A DNA stretch of 64,000 nt from Sabellastarte sp. h YS-2021 (lineage: Eukaryota; Annelida; Polychaeta; Sabellida; Sabellidae). This document shows, piece after piece, positions 53,627 to 64,000 of the stretch; the first letter of the stretch is position 1, and each line of letters opens with the position of its first letter. Made by a program: the position numbers and the translations under genes. The notes below the pieces were generated by a model. It saw only the letters and a program-made list of their open reading frames with translations, searched no databases and had not been told where the DNA came from. Location of the stretch: positions 33,645,596-33,709,595 of the forward strand of contig OZ024935.1 in the NCBI GenBank assembly GCA_964017235.1, given 5' to 3'.

Positions 53627-53889
53627 TATCCCAGAATGTCTTCTTTATTTTGCTCTTTGTATGTAGAGTCAGAAGTATGATATCGGACAAGGTATGTGAA
53701 ATTCATCATCAAGGGAAGTCCCTTGTATGGGGTGTCCCCAGTGGCAGCCTTCACATTCTCTGGCAAATCTTACATTTCTTTCTCTTAACTCTGTGACATA
53801 GCCTTTTAGCACATTAATATCAATATAGAGCATAGTATATATACATTTTATGTAGTGTTTTATGACATGGCTAGTACCTTTGTATTGAA

Positions 53890-53992
53890 TATATTGTGAC
53901 AGGTATGTAGAAGGGTGGAAGAAACCAGTACATATAGTTAGTCAAGGTTCTGTACCATACACTGCCAGCCATCAGCAATCAACTACCAACTC
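53890..53992 (-). repeat. SINE body fragment
   Basis: Minus strand GTTGGTAGTTGATTGCTGAT, GGTACAGAACCTTGACTAAC and CTTCTACATACCTGTCAC are diverged matches to 7910-8010. Confidence 0.6.
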
Positions 53993-53998
53993 TTTGTA

Positions 53999-55316
53999 TA
54001 TATGTTACAGTAAATATGCTGAATTTTTCAGTAAATACGCGTATTTACTGATTTGGTCAGTAAATACACGTATTCCCTGAAACTTTCAGTAAATACGTGT
54101 ATTTACTGGTTTTTTGGTCCAGTAAATACACGTATTTACTAAAATCATCATGAACATTTTATATCTTAAATAGTTGGCTGTTATCTGCTATGTCTTCATA
54201 TTAACAGTTATTTCAAACTTTATATGGCTTTGTCCTAGTCAAAGTTTGATACTTGTTTTCAATCTAGCAAACAGTATGTAACATCACTTTATAATTTCAA
54301 AAGCAGTTGCATGTGATATGTGATAACAACTTGTAAAATTTTTTAAAAATAAATTGTCATGTAAACAGACAAGTTTATAAATTTAAATATCCAAAAAAAT
54401 TATTAAATTGATGTTGTCCCTTCAATAGAGGAAGCTACACAATACCCATAGATGCCTTAAAAGAGATTAAGTCCCTCTGAAAGACTATGATGAAATCCAA
54501 TTAGGGGCTAGCTGGCCTTTTCATTGTTTCTAACAACAATTGTTTGATTAAGTAGCCAGTACCTACATTAAAGTCATAAATCTACCAGAAAATGGCCAAA
54601 TATTAAGCCTTGATTGAAATCAAATAAAGAAACCACTTACTAATAATCTCTGTTAAACAACAGATTCTTTGAGAATACATGCAGACCTGTTTGGGTGTAA
54701 ATCATATTGTGTTAAATAATAAGGTAAAATTTCTGCTGATTGAAAGTACAGTTAAAATAATATTATGCTAACCTTTAGAAATTTAAATTAATTTCTTAAA
54801 CTTTTATTTATTTTCAATAAAAACTCTTTTTATGTATCAGTCACATAAAATAGTGAAAAGTTAAATGATCTTTAATCATTTGTAGGGATGACATAGGTCC
54901 TTAGTAGCTGTGCTATTTTTTAAACATACATGTGTTTGCATTTAATGTACTGTAAAATGAAGTATGCTTAGTATGTTCTAATAGTCATCATAATAGAGTA
55001 AATGTTCCAGTATAATTCACAGTTTGGTTAATATTATACAGGGTAAAATGTTCCAATATAATGTACAGTTTGGTTTACCATTTAATATTATATAGTTACA
55101 ACCAGTAAACATCAAAGTTTCATTTCACATATTTACTGAAAGTCAAACCAGTAAACTTGTGAAATAACACAGGTCATAAATCAGTAAATACACGTATTTA
55201 CTGAAAATTTTAGGGAATACACGTATTTACTGACCAAATCAGTAAATACGCGTATTTACTGACCAAATCAGTAAATATGCGTATTTACTGATTTCACATA
55301 TTTACTGTAACATATA
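53999..55316. mobile_element. Element with subterminal arrays of the palindrome AGTAAATACG.GTATTTACT
   Basis: Inverted ends TATATGTTACAGTAAATATG (left, 53999-54018) and its reverse complement, ending at 55316. Arrays of 20-22-bp palindromes separated by TGATTTGGTC or TGAAACTTTC at 54027-54141 and 55181-55297. TATA or TA may be the duplicated target. It shares TGTTACAG ends and design with the element at 52071 but not its palindrome sequence. The interior lacks ORFs. Confidence 0.82.
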
Positions 55317-55380
55317 CACTAGTGACACTACCTTCAATAGATACCACACAATACATTACACCAGGGACACTTAATTCTAT

Positions 55381-56022
55381 AAGAGAGTTTGCAAACAACG
55401 TTTTTCATGCCCGTATCTACTTTCCGCTACGTTACACGTCATTGATTTCTCTGTGTGATGTCATTTCATAAGGTTTTAACTGCACAAGGTTACGTTTTTC
55501 ACGTGGCAAACGGCTTTGTCACGTAATCTGTTTCCCTTGTGGATTTATTAATTACTGGAGCAATAAAGTGTGTTATACATCTCAGTACAGAGTTCTTGAG
55601 AGACTGTAGATTATTTTTAGCAACTTTGGCAATTTTTGAAAAACCCAAGTGTACAACGACCAGCCTTTTTTCACCCCCTGTCATAAATTTTTTTGAAGTA
55701 ATGAACACAATCCTCCAAAGTTTTATCTACGTGTGATTTATTAGCTATTTAACTTGTGGGTTTATTGGCTATTGGGCCAATAAAGTTTGTAATATATATC
55801 AGTACCCAGTTCATTCAGTACTGTAGATGATTAAAACCAGTGTATTTATCTTTATTGACTTGTATAACTCCCGATATATTTAAAAGAAATACTTGTAAAA
55901 TTCATGGTTCAAACGCTGTTCGCAAACAAAACTCCCCCCCTAATGGCTCTCTCCCCCTATTGATTAATTATGTTGCGTATTTTTTGCAAGGGGCGTTTGT
56001 GAAACGTTGTTCGCAAACTCTC
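55381..56022. mobile_element. MITE with AGAGAGTTTGC.AACAACGTTT ends
   Basis: Left AGAGAGTTTGCAAACAACGT and right ACGTTGTTCGCAAACTCTCT are inverted with one mismatch. An internal pair at 55906 (ACGCTGTTCGCAAAC) repeats the terminal motif. It interrupts a run of about 65-bp imperfect repeats (ACATCCCATACATTACAG...) continuing at 56026-56160. Confidence 0.75.
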
Positions 56023-56324
56023 TAATATATCACATCCCATACATTACAGTCAAGACACTAAATTAAACATACAATGCATTACGTATTACCATAGTGACAC
56101 TACTAAATGCAATATATCACATCCTATACATGACAGTGGAGACAATAAATTCAATATACAGCACACTATGCAGTGCAAGACAACCGTTCAGAAAATGACT
56201 GGCACACCGAGGGTTTGCTGTGGTGCAATGGTATACAATTAAATGACAGGTTATTCCGAGCTACATCTGCGTTATCTATATAACCTTAAAATGTGTTCTT
56301 AATTGTTCTAAAATTTTGAATGGT

Positions 56325-56467
56325 TCAGTCCACTGTGAGTTTTCTGAAATATTGCTGTGTGTCCTGAACAGATGCAGACTCCTTGTCCACAACGGAAAAG
56401 GCTTTACTGGTTCTGTATAATAGTTCATCACGAAACTGACTGCTCAACACTTCATGCTTCAGGGAAT
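56325..56467 (-). CDS. CRAL-TRIO gene terminal exon
   Basis: Acceptor GTTTCAG. DSLKHEVLSSQFRDELL and a tail ending QYFRKLTVD, TGA at 56325-56327. Confidence 0.88.
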
Positions 56468-59400
56468 CTGAAACACAACAAAACTTTTTATGTGCAGATC
56501 ATTCTTGCAAAATTGAGGGTTCTCAGTTGCCAACTGGTTGACAAGCTTTGCACTTGATTTTCACTGATGTGGTCATGACTTCAAATCCAGGGCATGGCAA
56601 CATCACTTAGAGCTTCTCCTGATGTGACCTTAGTTATTGAAAGGGTCATAAATGTCAAAACTTTGAACCAGTTCAGCCTGGTCATCTCGGTGGCATAGAT
56701 GTACCAAGTTTTAGTAAATGATCACTTAAGTAATTGGTCCCATATCTATGTGATTACAGGTTCAGTTCTAACTTGGGACAACATGTGTGAAATGATGGCC
56801 TATTCCTGGACCCCTGCTCTTACAAAGACACGAATATCTAACCTTGAATTGAGCTAACAAAAATTTTTAAGCTGGAGGACCTCCTGAGGAAATTGTAGTT
56901 TGATTTTTACCTGTCAGTTGCGATAGTGTTCCAGCATGGGGACCTGTGTAGTCATCTGGTAGATATTCCTGTGGTAGGGACTGCATAGGGATATGTTTAT
57001 ACAGGCTCTCTGCAGTGTCATGGACATGTATCTGTTGAATACAATAGAAAAGTTGTGACCCATGTGACATTGTAAATTTTAACAAGAAAGTAGACACATG
57101 CATATAAATACAATTCTAACATGACACGCTTGTGTCTGTGATTTTGATTCATCAATCGCCATTGTAAAACCGAGCATAACCTCACGGCCAGTTTTTCATA
57201 TGTGGGCGATAATCCCACTTCACTTTTTAAAAGTCAAATTACAAAGAATATGCACTACAAATCTTCATAAAAACAGTAACAAACAAGGAATAAATGATAA
57301 ATGTCATGTTAGAATCGCAATAGCACTCCTAGCGTGGGGTTATGCATAGTTTTACAACTCATGTTATTGATATTACTATTTGTTGTAAAACCCTGGGGCC
57401 GATTTCACAAAGGGACTTAAGTCCAGATTTAGACTTAAATTTAAAACTTTGGTCTTAAATTTTGTCAACAGAATGTTAAGTCTGTGGTCTTAGCGGATTT
57501 CACAAAGCAGCTAAGTCAATGAAATTGCTAAGTCAGTGGACTTAACTTTAAGTCTGGGAGGTAGTGGGCTTAAATTTTGTAAAGAGGACTTAAATATGGC
57601 TGCCATAAACTTTTCTCCCCTTCAAAACTTGAAATGGCTGTAAACAAAGTATAATTACACAGAACACCTTACTGAAGTAGTCTTTCAGAAGTTAATATGA
57701 TGTAAAAAGGTTTTCTATTTCAAAGCAGCACTTATCCTTAGATAAAATGCATCAAATGAAGGATATAAAAGGTCATATGACACAGAAAACCACTGTGGTT
57801 ATTTGATAAGCTTGGAGCTAAGTCACCCTTTTGTGAAATCCATTGAAGTCCCAGACCTAGCTAAGACCAAAGTCTTAGATTTAAGTCCCTGACGAAGCCC
57901 CTTTGTGAAATCAGGACCTGTATAACCCCACACTAGTCGTGTTATTTCTATATTTGAGTAATATATATATTATTGAAAACATACACAAGGCCTAGTGGTT
58001 AGCACGTTTGGCATCTAATCACTGGTAGTCACCTCTGTGTGGGTTTAAACCCCACAAGTGACAATGCTGAGGACCTGTCCCAATATGACCGTGGCTGTTG
58101 AACAGGACATAAAGCACCAGCTTTGACCTTTGAAAACATCACTTGTATTATTTTTCATTTATTATTCACAATTTTGTAAGAATAATTAAAAAGTTAATAT
58201 TAACTGATAGTTATGTAAATAATGGAGAAAAAATCAGCTGTAAAACCTATTCATAGTAAGGGGCAGTGGAAAATAAAAAAATAGCACTACCTAGGTTGTA
58301 CATCTCAGTATTTAGGTTTGAGGCATTGTGCGATAGATAATGAATAACATAACACATTTTGTTTTTTAAAGTAGTAATGTGCACTAGAAGAGCATATATA
58401 TATTAATGGGTAAAATGTTTATATTTTTCACAAATGTAAATTTGGTAATTACACGGAAGTGTATAGAGTTCAGTTTCACTCACCCTTTCCACAAATTTTT
58501 TAGCCAGAAATGGTTTCAAGAATCCCATAATAGTGTCAAGCAGCAAACCAGCATTGTAAAAGTGGAATCCTTTGAACCGGACTGGGATATTTTTCTGAAA
58601 AATATAATTATCCTGATCTACAGTACAAAACTAATATGATAGAGACAATCATCTGGTCTATTTCACTTGGTGTGACCGAATCATTTAAGACTATAGCAAA
58701 TACAAATAGAGAACTCAAAAATATACATAAATATAGCAAACAAATTAGCATTGCATAGTCACTTTAAATAGCTTAACTTTTTATAAAATAAAAACAAACT
58801 TGATTGTTTATTTGTTAATGGGCAAAAACCACACATATATTATTGTATTTCTTGTCCGTTGTCACACAACACTTGCAGTTTTACAGAAATATTTTAAAAT
58901 AGATTCTTTGAGAATTTTGAGTTTATACCAATATTCTTTAGCTTTCATTGCCTGAAGGAAAAACTGGTGTCTTATTTGTGAAAATGATCAATCTTGTCAT
59001 GTGACTATGGTAATTAAATATTCCAACATTCTTGCAGCCAGCATAACATACTAGTCTCACCACACTACAGTACCTGCCATAATTTGTTCCACTTGGTGGT
59101 CTCTGCAGTGAGGAGTTTTGTGAGTACTTTCAGTGTAACACCTGTAAAATCCATGATGTACACAGCTCCATTCACCTGAGTGCACTCTGACTGAGTCAAA
59201 TACTGCACCATCACTGTGGCAAACTTACACCACAGAAAGGCTAGGTTGTTCTTCCTTGGGTCCAAACAATCTGTAATAAAAAATTAATGTTGTAAATGTT
59301 GATTGAATTTGTTAAGTGCAAGCTCTACTGAGGCTCGCACTTCCAGAGATCTTTTTTTTTCTAAGTGAGAAAGTGAGAATGCTAATGAGGCTTGCGTTTC

Positions 59401-62400
59401 TGGGAATCACTTTTTTTCTGTCTCTGGACTTTCATGAATTGTGGCATAGTGTGATGCATATCTGCCCCTTCACTTAAGTGGCAATGGGCTATGTTATTAC
59501 TGGGATGGGTGACTGTCTGGGTTCTGCACCAGCTATAGTATGGGTCGGAGTTGAAATTTCTCCTTGTCGCCTGGCTTTCATAATTTCTAGTGCAACATTT
59601 GTGTCTCTGATGTCTGTGCAGCTCGTACATGTAGACTAACTTTGTTTTTATTTGTCTCCAGACTTTCATAAATTGTGGTGTAGGGTGATGAGTATCTGTC
59701 TCTTCACTGAAGTTAAGCGGCAATGGGCAATGTTAGTACTGGGATGGATGTCCACTTCAGTGCACTACTTCTGTCTATGATGGCTTTGCCACTCATGCTG
59801 GTAGATCCCTTTTGGATTTATTTGGAAAGCTGTTACAATTTTGCAAAATGAATAAAGCTATCATGGAGTAAACCCAAAATAAGGCAGTTTTAAGGCTTAT
59901 AGTTTGTATGGGCCGAGTTTGCAGGGGGCCGACTTTGAAATGGGCCGAGTTGACCAGATTCCCACTGTTCCACCTTTGTGATTTATCATTAGACAGAGCA
60001 AATTACATTATTTAAACATATTTACTTGCAACTGGACAATAATAATAATAGTAGGATTTATATAGCGCAAAATTAATACAAATCGTCTAATGCGCTTGAG
60101 TCCAAGGGACAGGCATGGGTCGACATCTAAAAAGCGCCCGCCAGGGTATAACTAAGGTGGTGGGTATGCCAGCCTAAACAAGTAGGTCTTTAGCTGGCTT
60201 CTGAAACCATCTATTGTTTGCTGAGATCTGACAGTCTGTGGCAGTTTGTTCCATTCAGCTGGTGCAGCTACTGCAAAGCCACGCCTGCATAGGTGCTTCT
60301 TAGGACGGGTTGAGGAAATAGATAGCCTGTTGCTGCGAGTGAGACTGCTCGATCTTATTAAAGCTGAGAGATACGGGGGCTGTGAGAGATTAATAGCCTT
60401 GAATACCAAAAGATTATACTTAAAGAGGATGCGGTGTTGAATTGGGAGCCAGTGGAGTTTTTTCAAAAAGGGTGTAACATGACTCATTTTGTCAAGTCTG
60501 AAGATGATGCGGCAAAGAGCATTCTGGACTCTCTGTAGTTTGGCTATATTGGACTTGCTTACTCCATAGAGTAAAGAGTTACAGTAGTCTAGACGACTAC
60601 TGACCATAGCATTTGCTAGAAGTATTGCTCTCTCGACTCCAAGGAATTTGCGAATTCGTCGCAAATCACGAAGATGATAGTAACATGCTCTGCAAACCTT
60701 GGCAACATGATTGTCGAAGGAGTTGTCTGAGTCGAAAATAACACCCAAATTTTTTACTTCTACCGACGGAGAGATATTGTTTTGGAGGAGTGGAACAGGG
60801 AAATTTGGTGCAAGCGACTGTCTGATGGCTTTTTGACCTATAATGATAAACTCGGTTTTTTTCTGGGTTTAGTTTTAGTTTGACACCATCCATCCACTCC
60901 TGTACAGACTTGAGACTCTCGGTCAGCTCTTCCATGCTAGAGTCAAAATTCCTGGAGTCAACTGCTAGGTAGATCTGGGTGTCATCGACAACAATCGTAA
61001 AGGTATAACTAAGTCCTTTCACTGAAGGAATTATTTACAAATGTAACATTATACAATGAATGAGATAAAATGAATGAGCACAGCTGGTTAGCTGGTTGCA
61101 TTGATCATTCTAAAATATTAGATTTCTTGAGAATTAAATGGACTGCATCTATTATAGCATATGTATAAGCTATTCTACCAAATAACAACAAATTAGTTTT
61201 TTTGCATTTAATTTTCTACATATTATTTTCAAACAAGAATGAACACTGGTCTCTGCAAGATTCCTTTGACCAAATAACATCTGGCTAATTTTATGGGTTA
61301 AAAAGTCGGGGCAATATACTGTATATACCGGTTGTTCTCTCTTAAACGAGCCTATGGCTATGGTATTGTTCCACAGCTTTATGCAGATTGCTGGAAATAG
61401 ATTATCAAGAAGCTTGGGACATGTTCTTGTAGGGGAGTCGTCACCATTTGTCCTAAAATTGATATTCCGCCTTAACATATCTACTTATGCAAATTATTCC
61501 CTTATAATTGGAGAGACAATATTTGATAAATGTGAAGGACTTAAGTTCTTTGCATAACGAGCATTATCTTTAAAATCTGCATTTCTCTTCTTCTAGTAAG
61601 TGGAAGCCATCCAGTTTCAATACAGCAGATTTTAAACTCAGGAGGCCTTGCAATCTGTTCCCCACTGCTAGAATTCATAAAGATAAGTCCAAGTACCAAA
61701 CCCTCATCCCTTTAGCAGTAGAGAAGATTAACTGGTGGACTTGAGAATTGTAGCACTTCTCAAGGGACAAGATAACTTGTAAGTGAATACAGATAAGCTG
61801 TATGTGAATTTCAACTGAAAAGATTGGTCAAAAATTTCTGGACAAAAAGGCTCAATCACAAAAATTTGAACAGGGGTAATAATACTGTGGTAATACTTTG
61901 TATCTAACCTCCGATGGGTGTATTTTTTAACATTACACAAACCTTGAGAGAAACCACAGTTCTTGGAGCTATTTATATTAATGATATAAATACATTAGTT
62001 TATTATAATGTGAAAATATCCTTAATTTAAATAGGTTGCATTTATTCTTATATATATATATTCTCATGTATTGTTGCATGATGTAAAGTTATGTGTAGGC
62101 TTACATTGGGAATTGACTGGTCATGGGCCAATTTAGGATGTTGATTACAGGTATAAATTTGTTGTGGCTCCTTAGTACTCTAAAATTCTAACATTTATAC
62201 ACCTTCGTATGTATTTTGCATTGGAATTGATCCTGTTATCTGGGAGTCCCGGGTGAGTAGAAGTATTTGTGTCTGGTTCCTTGAGATTTCACTTTACAAA
62301 GTCCAAATCTATTATGTAATATAAAAATTTACTTGTTCAATCCTGTTGGACAAATAATTTGAATTATTTGACATCTTGTGTGTTATTGTGACACTCTGTC

Positions 62401-63194
62401 ACTGATATACATGTGAAAGTAAGTAAACAAATACTTACTGAATCTGTGAAGTACAATTTGGCAGCCATCTTTAGTTCTTTCTGGTAAAACAACAGTAAAT
62501 CTGCAATGATAGATGCATACAGTCTGTTTACAACAGAATTTATACCATATCACCAAGGGGTGATAAATACACTTGGGTAGCAAAGAAGATTATTTGAAAG
62601 ACTTGTATAATGAATCTTCTCTTGGGTACAGGATCACTCGGCTTCATTGTCATTGGAAGATAGGTAGTATGATGAAAAGAGTGGACAAGATAGGTTGAAT
62701 GACCAAAAAGACAAGTATTAACACATCTAAAATAAAAGAAGATCAGATGGAATTTGGTGAGAAGGGGAATATTTGCAAAGGTTTTCTGCAATCTTACAAG
62801 TGAAAGGTAAGGTTTTATGACAAACAAAGTTATGTTTGGGATTGCATTATTGGACAGTTTGGGAGACAAGCTTGTGACAGATAAATTGGGGCATCAAACA
62901 AATATGAGTGCTTTAGGTAGTGTGTAATATGTCCATTTCTATGATGTTGCAATTTACAATTTGTAAACAAGAACATGTATTAATATTATTACAAAATTAA
63001 ATGTGAGTCGTGACAGATATAACTGCCATCTTACCCAGAGTCAATGAGTGCTTTCATCTCCTTGTCATGTGTGTCGACATCCATGTACCAAGTGGGTGCT
63101 ATGTTCTTCAGGCGCAGATTTCCCTCCACAATCTCCCTGGCTCTCAGCTGGCTGAATTTGGACCATCTCAAGTACTTCAGTAATGTCACAGTGT
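56325..63194 (-). CDS. CRAL-TRIO (SEC14-like) lipid-transfer protein, 3' six coding exons
   Basis: Coding exons in transcript order: 63035-63194, 62439-62500, 59074-59270, 58484-58594, 56911-57031, 56325-56467; 794 nt, GT-AG introns, phases agree throughout. The N-terminal three-helix CRAL-TRIO_N is seen in TVTLLKYLRWSKFS, then the lipid-binding fold: FTVVLPERTKDGCQIVL, GAVYIMDFTG, IPVRFKGFHFYNAG, KPFLAKKFVERV, IHVHDTAESLYKHI, LPQEYLPDDYTG. The order and motifs fit the alpha-tocopherol transfer protein/clavesin/RLBP1 group, cytosolic carriers of hydrophobic ligands. The usual LPxEYGG is LPQEYLPDD here. The start codon and any earlier exon lie to the right and were not found. Confidence 0.93.
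56911..57031 (-). CDS. CRAL-TRIO gene exon
   Basis: 121 nt: IHVHDTAESLYKHI, LPQEYLPDDYTG. Acceptor TTCAACAG, donor GTAAAA. Confidence 0.92.
57395..57919. mobile_element. MITE with GGGGCCGATTTCACAAAGGG ends
   Basis: Left GGGGCCGATTTCACAAAGGG and right CCCCTTTGTGAAATCAGGACC are inverted; AGACTTTGGTCTTAG-type and GATTTCACAAA motifs repeat inside. It lies in an intron of the CRAL-TRIO gene and interrupts another repeat (GTAAAACCC ... TATAACCCC). Confidence 0.75.
57980..58135 (+). repeat. tRNA-derived SINE, second family
   Basis: A box TAGTGGTTAGCACG and B box GGGTTTAAACCCC with normal spacing, then a tail GGACATAAAGCACC. It lies in a CRAL-TRIO intron. A more degraded relative seems to lie at 56540-56665 (TGGTTGACAAGC, CTTCAAATCC, GGTCATAAATGTC). 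Confidence 0.65.
58484..58594 (-). CDS. CRAL-TRIO gene exon
   Basis: 37 full codons: KNIPVRFKGFHFYNAG to KPFLAKKFVER. Acceptor TTTTTCAG, donor GTGAGT. Confidence 0.93.
59074..59270 (-). CDS. CRAL-TRIO gene exon
   Basis: 197 nt. CLDPRKNNLAFLWCKF, QVNGAVYIMDFTGVTLK. Acceptor TTACAG, donor GTACTG. Confidence 0.93.
59425..59755 (+). repeat. Two 5S-rRNA-like segments (5S-derived SINE copies)
   Basis: GTTATTACTGGGATGGGTG followed by ACTGTCTGGGTTC (59491-59523), and AAGTTAAGCGGCAATGGG then GTTAGTACTGGGATGGATG (59711-59752), correspond to the 3' half of 5S rRNA (GAAGCTAAGCAG.., GTTAGTACTTGGATGGG, GACCGCCTGGGAA). Both are preceded by CTTTCATGAATTGTGG / CTTTCATAAATTGTGG. They are too diverged to be working 5S genes; a 5S-headed (SINE3-like) element is the best explanation. 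Confidence 0.65.
60040..61022 (-). pseudogene. 5'-truncated CR1/L2-like LINE, C-terminal RT fragment with frame breaks
   Basis: 60666-61022 carries the end of the RT core (IVVDDTQIY where YADDTQLY is usual, then LNPEK) and 60152-60748 carries the conserved tail (GVIFDS, VSSRLDYCNSLL, LQRVQNA, LHWLPIQHRILFK, AEWNKLPQTVR, LKTYLF). The two frames overlap, so at least one frameshift is present. The 3' end reads GCGCTATATAAATCC and then (ATT)n, typical of CR1/L2-like elements. It is intronic in the CRAL-TRIO gene. Confidence 0.88.
61023..62438. other. CRAL-TRIO intron, no element recognised
   Basis: AT-rich; the ORFs at 61170 and 61728 have no family signal. Confidence 0.5.
62439..62500 (-). CDS. 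CRAL-TRIO gene exon
   Basis: 62 nt. FTVVLPERTKDGCQIVLHRF; the lipid-binding domain starts here. Acceptor TTGCAG, donor GTAAGT. Confidence 0.92.
63035..63194 (-). CDS. CRAL-TRIO gene exon (CRAL-TRIO_N)
   Basis: Acceptor TTTCCAG, donor GTAAGA. TVTLLKYLRWSKFS then LRAREIVEGNLRLKN and a conserved W. Phase 2 in (two bases complete the first codon) and phase 2 out. Confidence 0.92.
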
Positions 63195-63829
63195 CTGGAA
63201 AGTAATGTCACATTATTTTGTATAGCTGTGTGGTCATCTGGGGTAACAGGAGACAAAGGAGACCCAAACAGGCTTGGAGAAGGGCAGTGGAAAGAGATAG
63301 AAAACAACGTGTTCGTCAAGTGGTTGTTTTCACTACACCAAATCTAGCCAGCCCACATATTTACGTTATTTCTAATGTCAATTTTTCAATGTCATTGCAT
63401 ACTTTTGAACCAATATTTCATGTAAATGGATCCACCATTGTCAACAGTAGCTATACTTTGAAACTTAAAGGGTTTATTGGAAAATTGGTGGTAGCAAAAT
63501 ACAGATATCCCTATTTGTATCCACCAGAGGAATCTGGGGGATACTTTGGTTTAGAGTTTGCTACACTGCCGCTGCGCGTAAAGAGAATTTTGGCGTTAAT
63601 GCTCGCATAGGAAAAGTACACCAGCTAGGTTCACCAAATTTGCAGGATATCTTCATTGGGGGTAAGCTTCTCTAGGACTGAAATTAGCCTCATTCTGAAA
63701 AACAAGATGGCCACCGCGGGCATTTCTTTGAAAATTATCTACATTTTTTTACGGGCTGTTTCTCATAGGTAGAAGGTTGAATCTCTTTATAGATGATATG
63801 TATGACAGATATATATGTCCTCTACAATC

Positions 63830-64000
63830 TTGCAGACATTTGACCTTGAAGCTCTCAATTCAAGGTCATCCACTGAGAGCCGAAGTAACCCACATAAAGG
63901 ACTTTAAAAGTGCCTATATCTCCCTTAGTATTGGTCCTAGGGATTTGCAATGTGATACCAATCTATAGGAAATCATGTGCTGCAAATCATCTGATGTGGT
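63830..64000 (+). repeat. Partial copy of the TATAGGAAATCATG repeat, cut by the window end
   Basis: AGTGCCTATATCTCCCTTAG, TATTGGTCCTAG and TATAGGAAATCATGTGCTGC match the units at 29110-29700 and 46995-47200. Confidence 0.7.

Noticed and set aside
59425-59755. A working 5S rRNA gene
   Set aside because: Similarity is limited to parts of the molecule, with many substitutions and no full-length 120-nt match.
63218-63610. ORF of 130 codons with NRRQRRPKQAWRRAVERD, reminiscent of a LINE RT tail
   Set aside because: Only about 18 residues resemble such tails and nothing upstream shows RT motifs; too weak to call.

Overview
This window is eukaryotic. It is AT-rich and intron-bearing, and most of it is repeats. 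The conserved genes are metazoan. The repeats (hairpin-capped elements carrying tandem cores like the bivalve pearl/BIV160 families, tRNA-derived SINEs, and an N-RAG-TP-like transposon of a type first described in the sea slug Aplysia) point to a mollusc, most probably a bivalve. The species cannot be fixed from sequence alone. No prokaryotic operon, CRISPR array or functional RNA gene was seen.

Host genes. (1) 4947-25946, minus strand: a complete six-exon ZMYND19 orthologue (235 codons), spread over 21 kb because its introns are full of repeats. (2) 50433-51680, plus strand: a 415-aa SOCS-box protein, probably one coding exon, perhaps with an upstream 5'UTR exon. (3) 56325-63194, minus strand: the last six coding exons of a CRAL-TRIO lipid-transfer protein; its 5' end lies outside the window or was not found.

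Mobile DNA. 31.8-47.3 kb is a nested set. An old hairpin-capped tandem-repeat element is the host. A LINE of about 5 kb (32491-37486, minus) sits in it; its truncated ORF1 encodes a NADAR-like domain and overlaps ORF2 by 8 nt at ATGAGTAA. A 7.8-kb DNA transposon (38143-45957) also sits in it. That transposon has 12-bp CAC-initial terminal inverted repeats, a GAAA target duplication and an intact 1023-codon protein whose N-terminal zinc region, RING finger and following C2H2 finger match the layout of vertebrate RAG1. An intact HARBI1-type transposase ORF and a 43-bp minisatellite lie inside its limits.

Smaller elements with defined ends include two hAT-like MITEs with perfect 8-bp duplications (5155-5540, 6945-7314), two members of a MITE family with 10-bp duplications (23256-23448, 26798-26992), two neighbouring elements whose subterminal inverted repeats are arrays of short palindromes (52071-53626, 53999-55316), several foldback elements, a 5S-rRNA-like SINE pair (59425-59755), and a truncated CR1/L2-like LINE (60040-61022) whose 3' tail also occurs alone at 12380-12460.

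The host genes show no sign of working together. The window reads as three unrelated genes in a transposon-dense landscape. The RAG1-like transposon and the NADAR-bearing LINE are the parts most worth follow-up.
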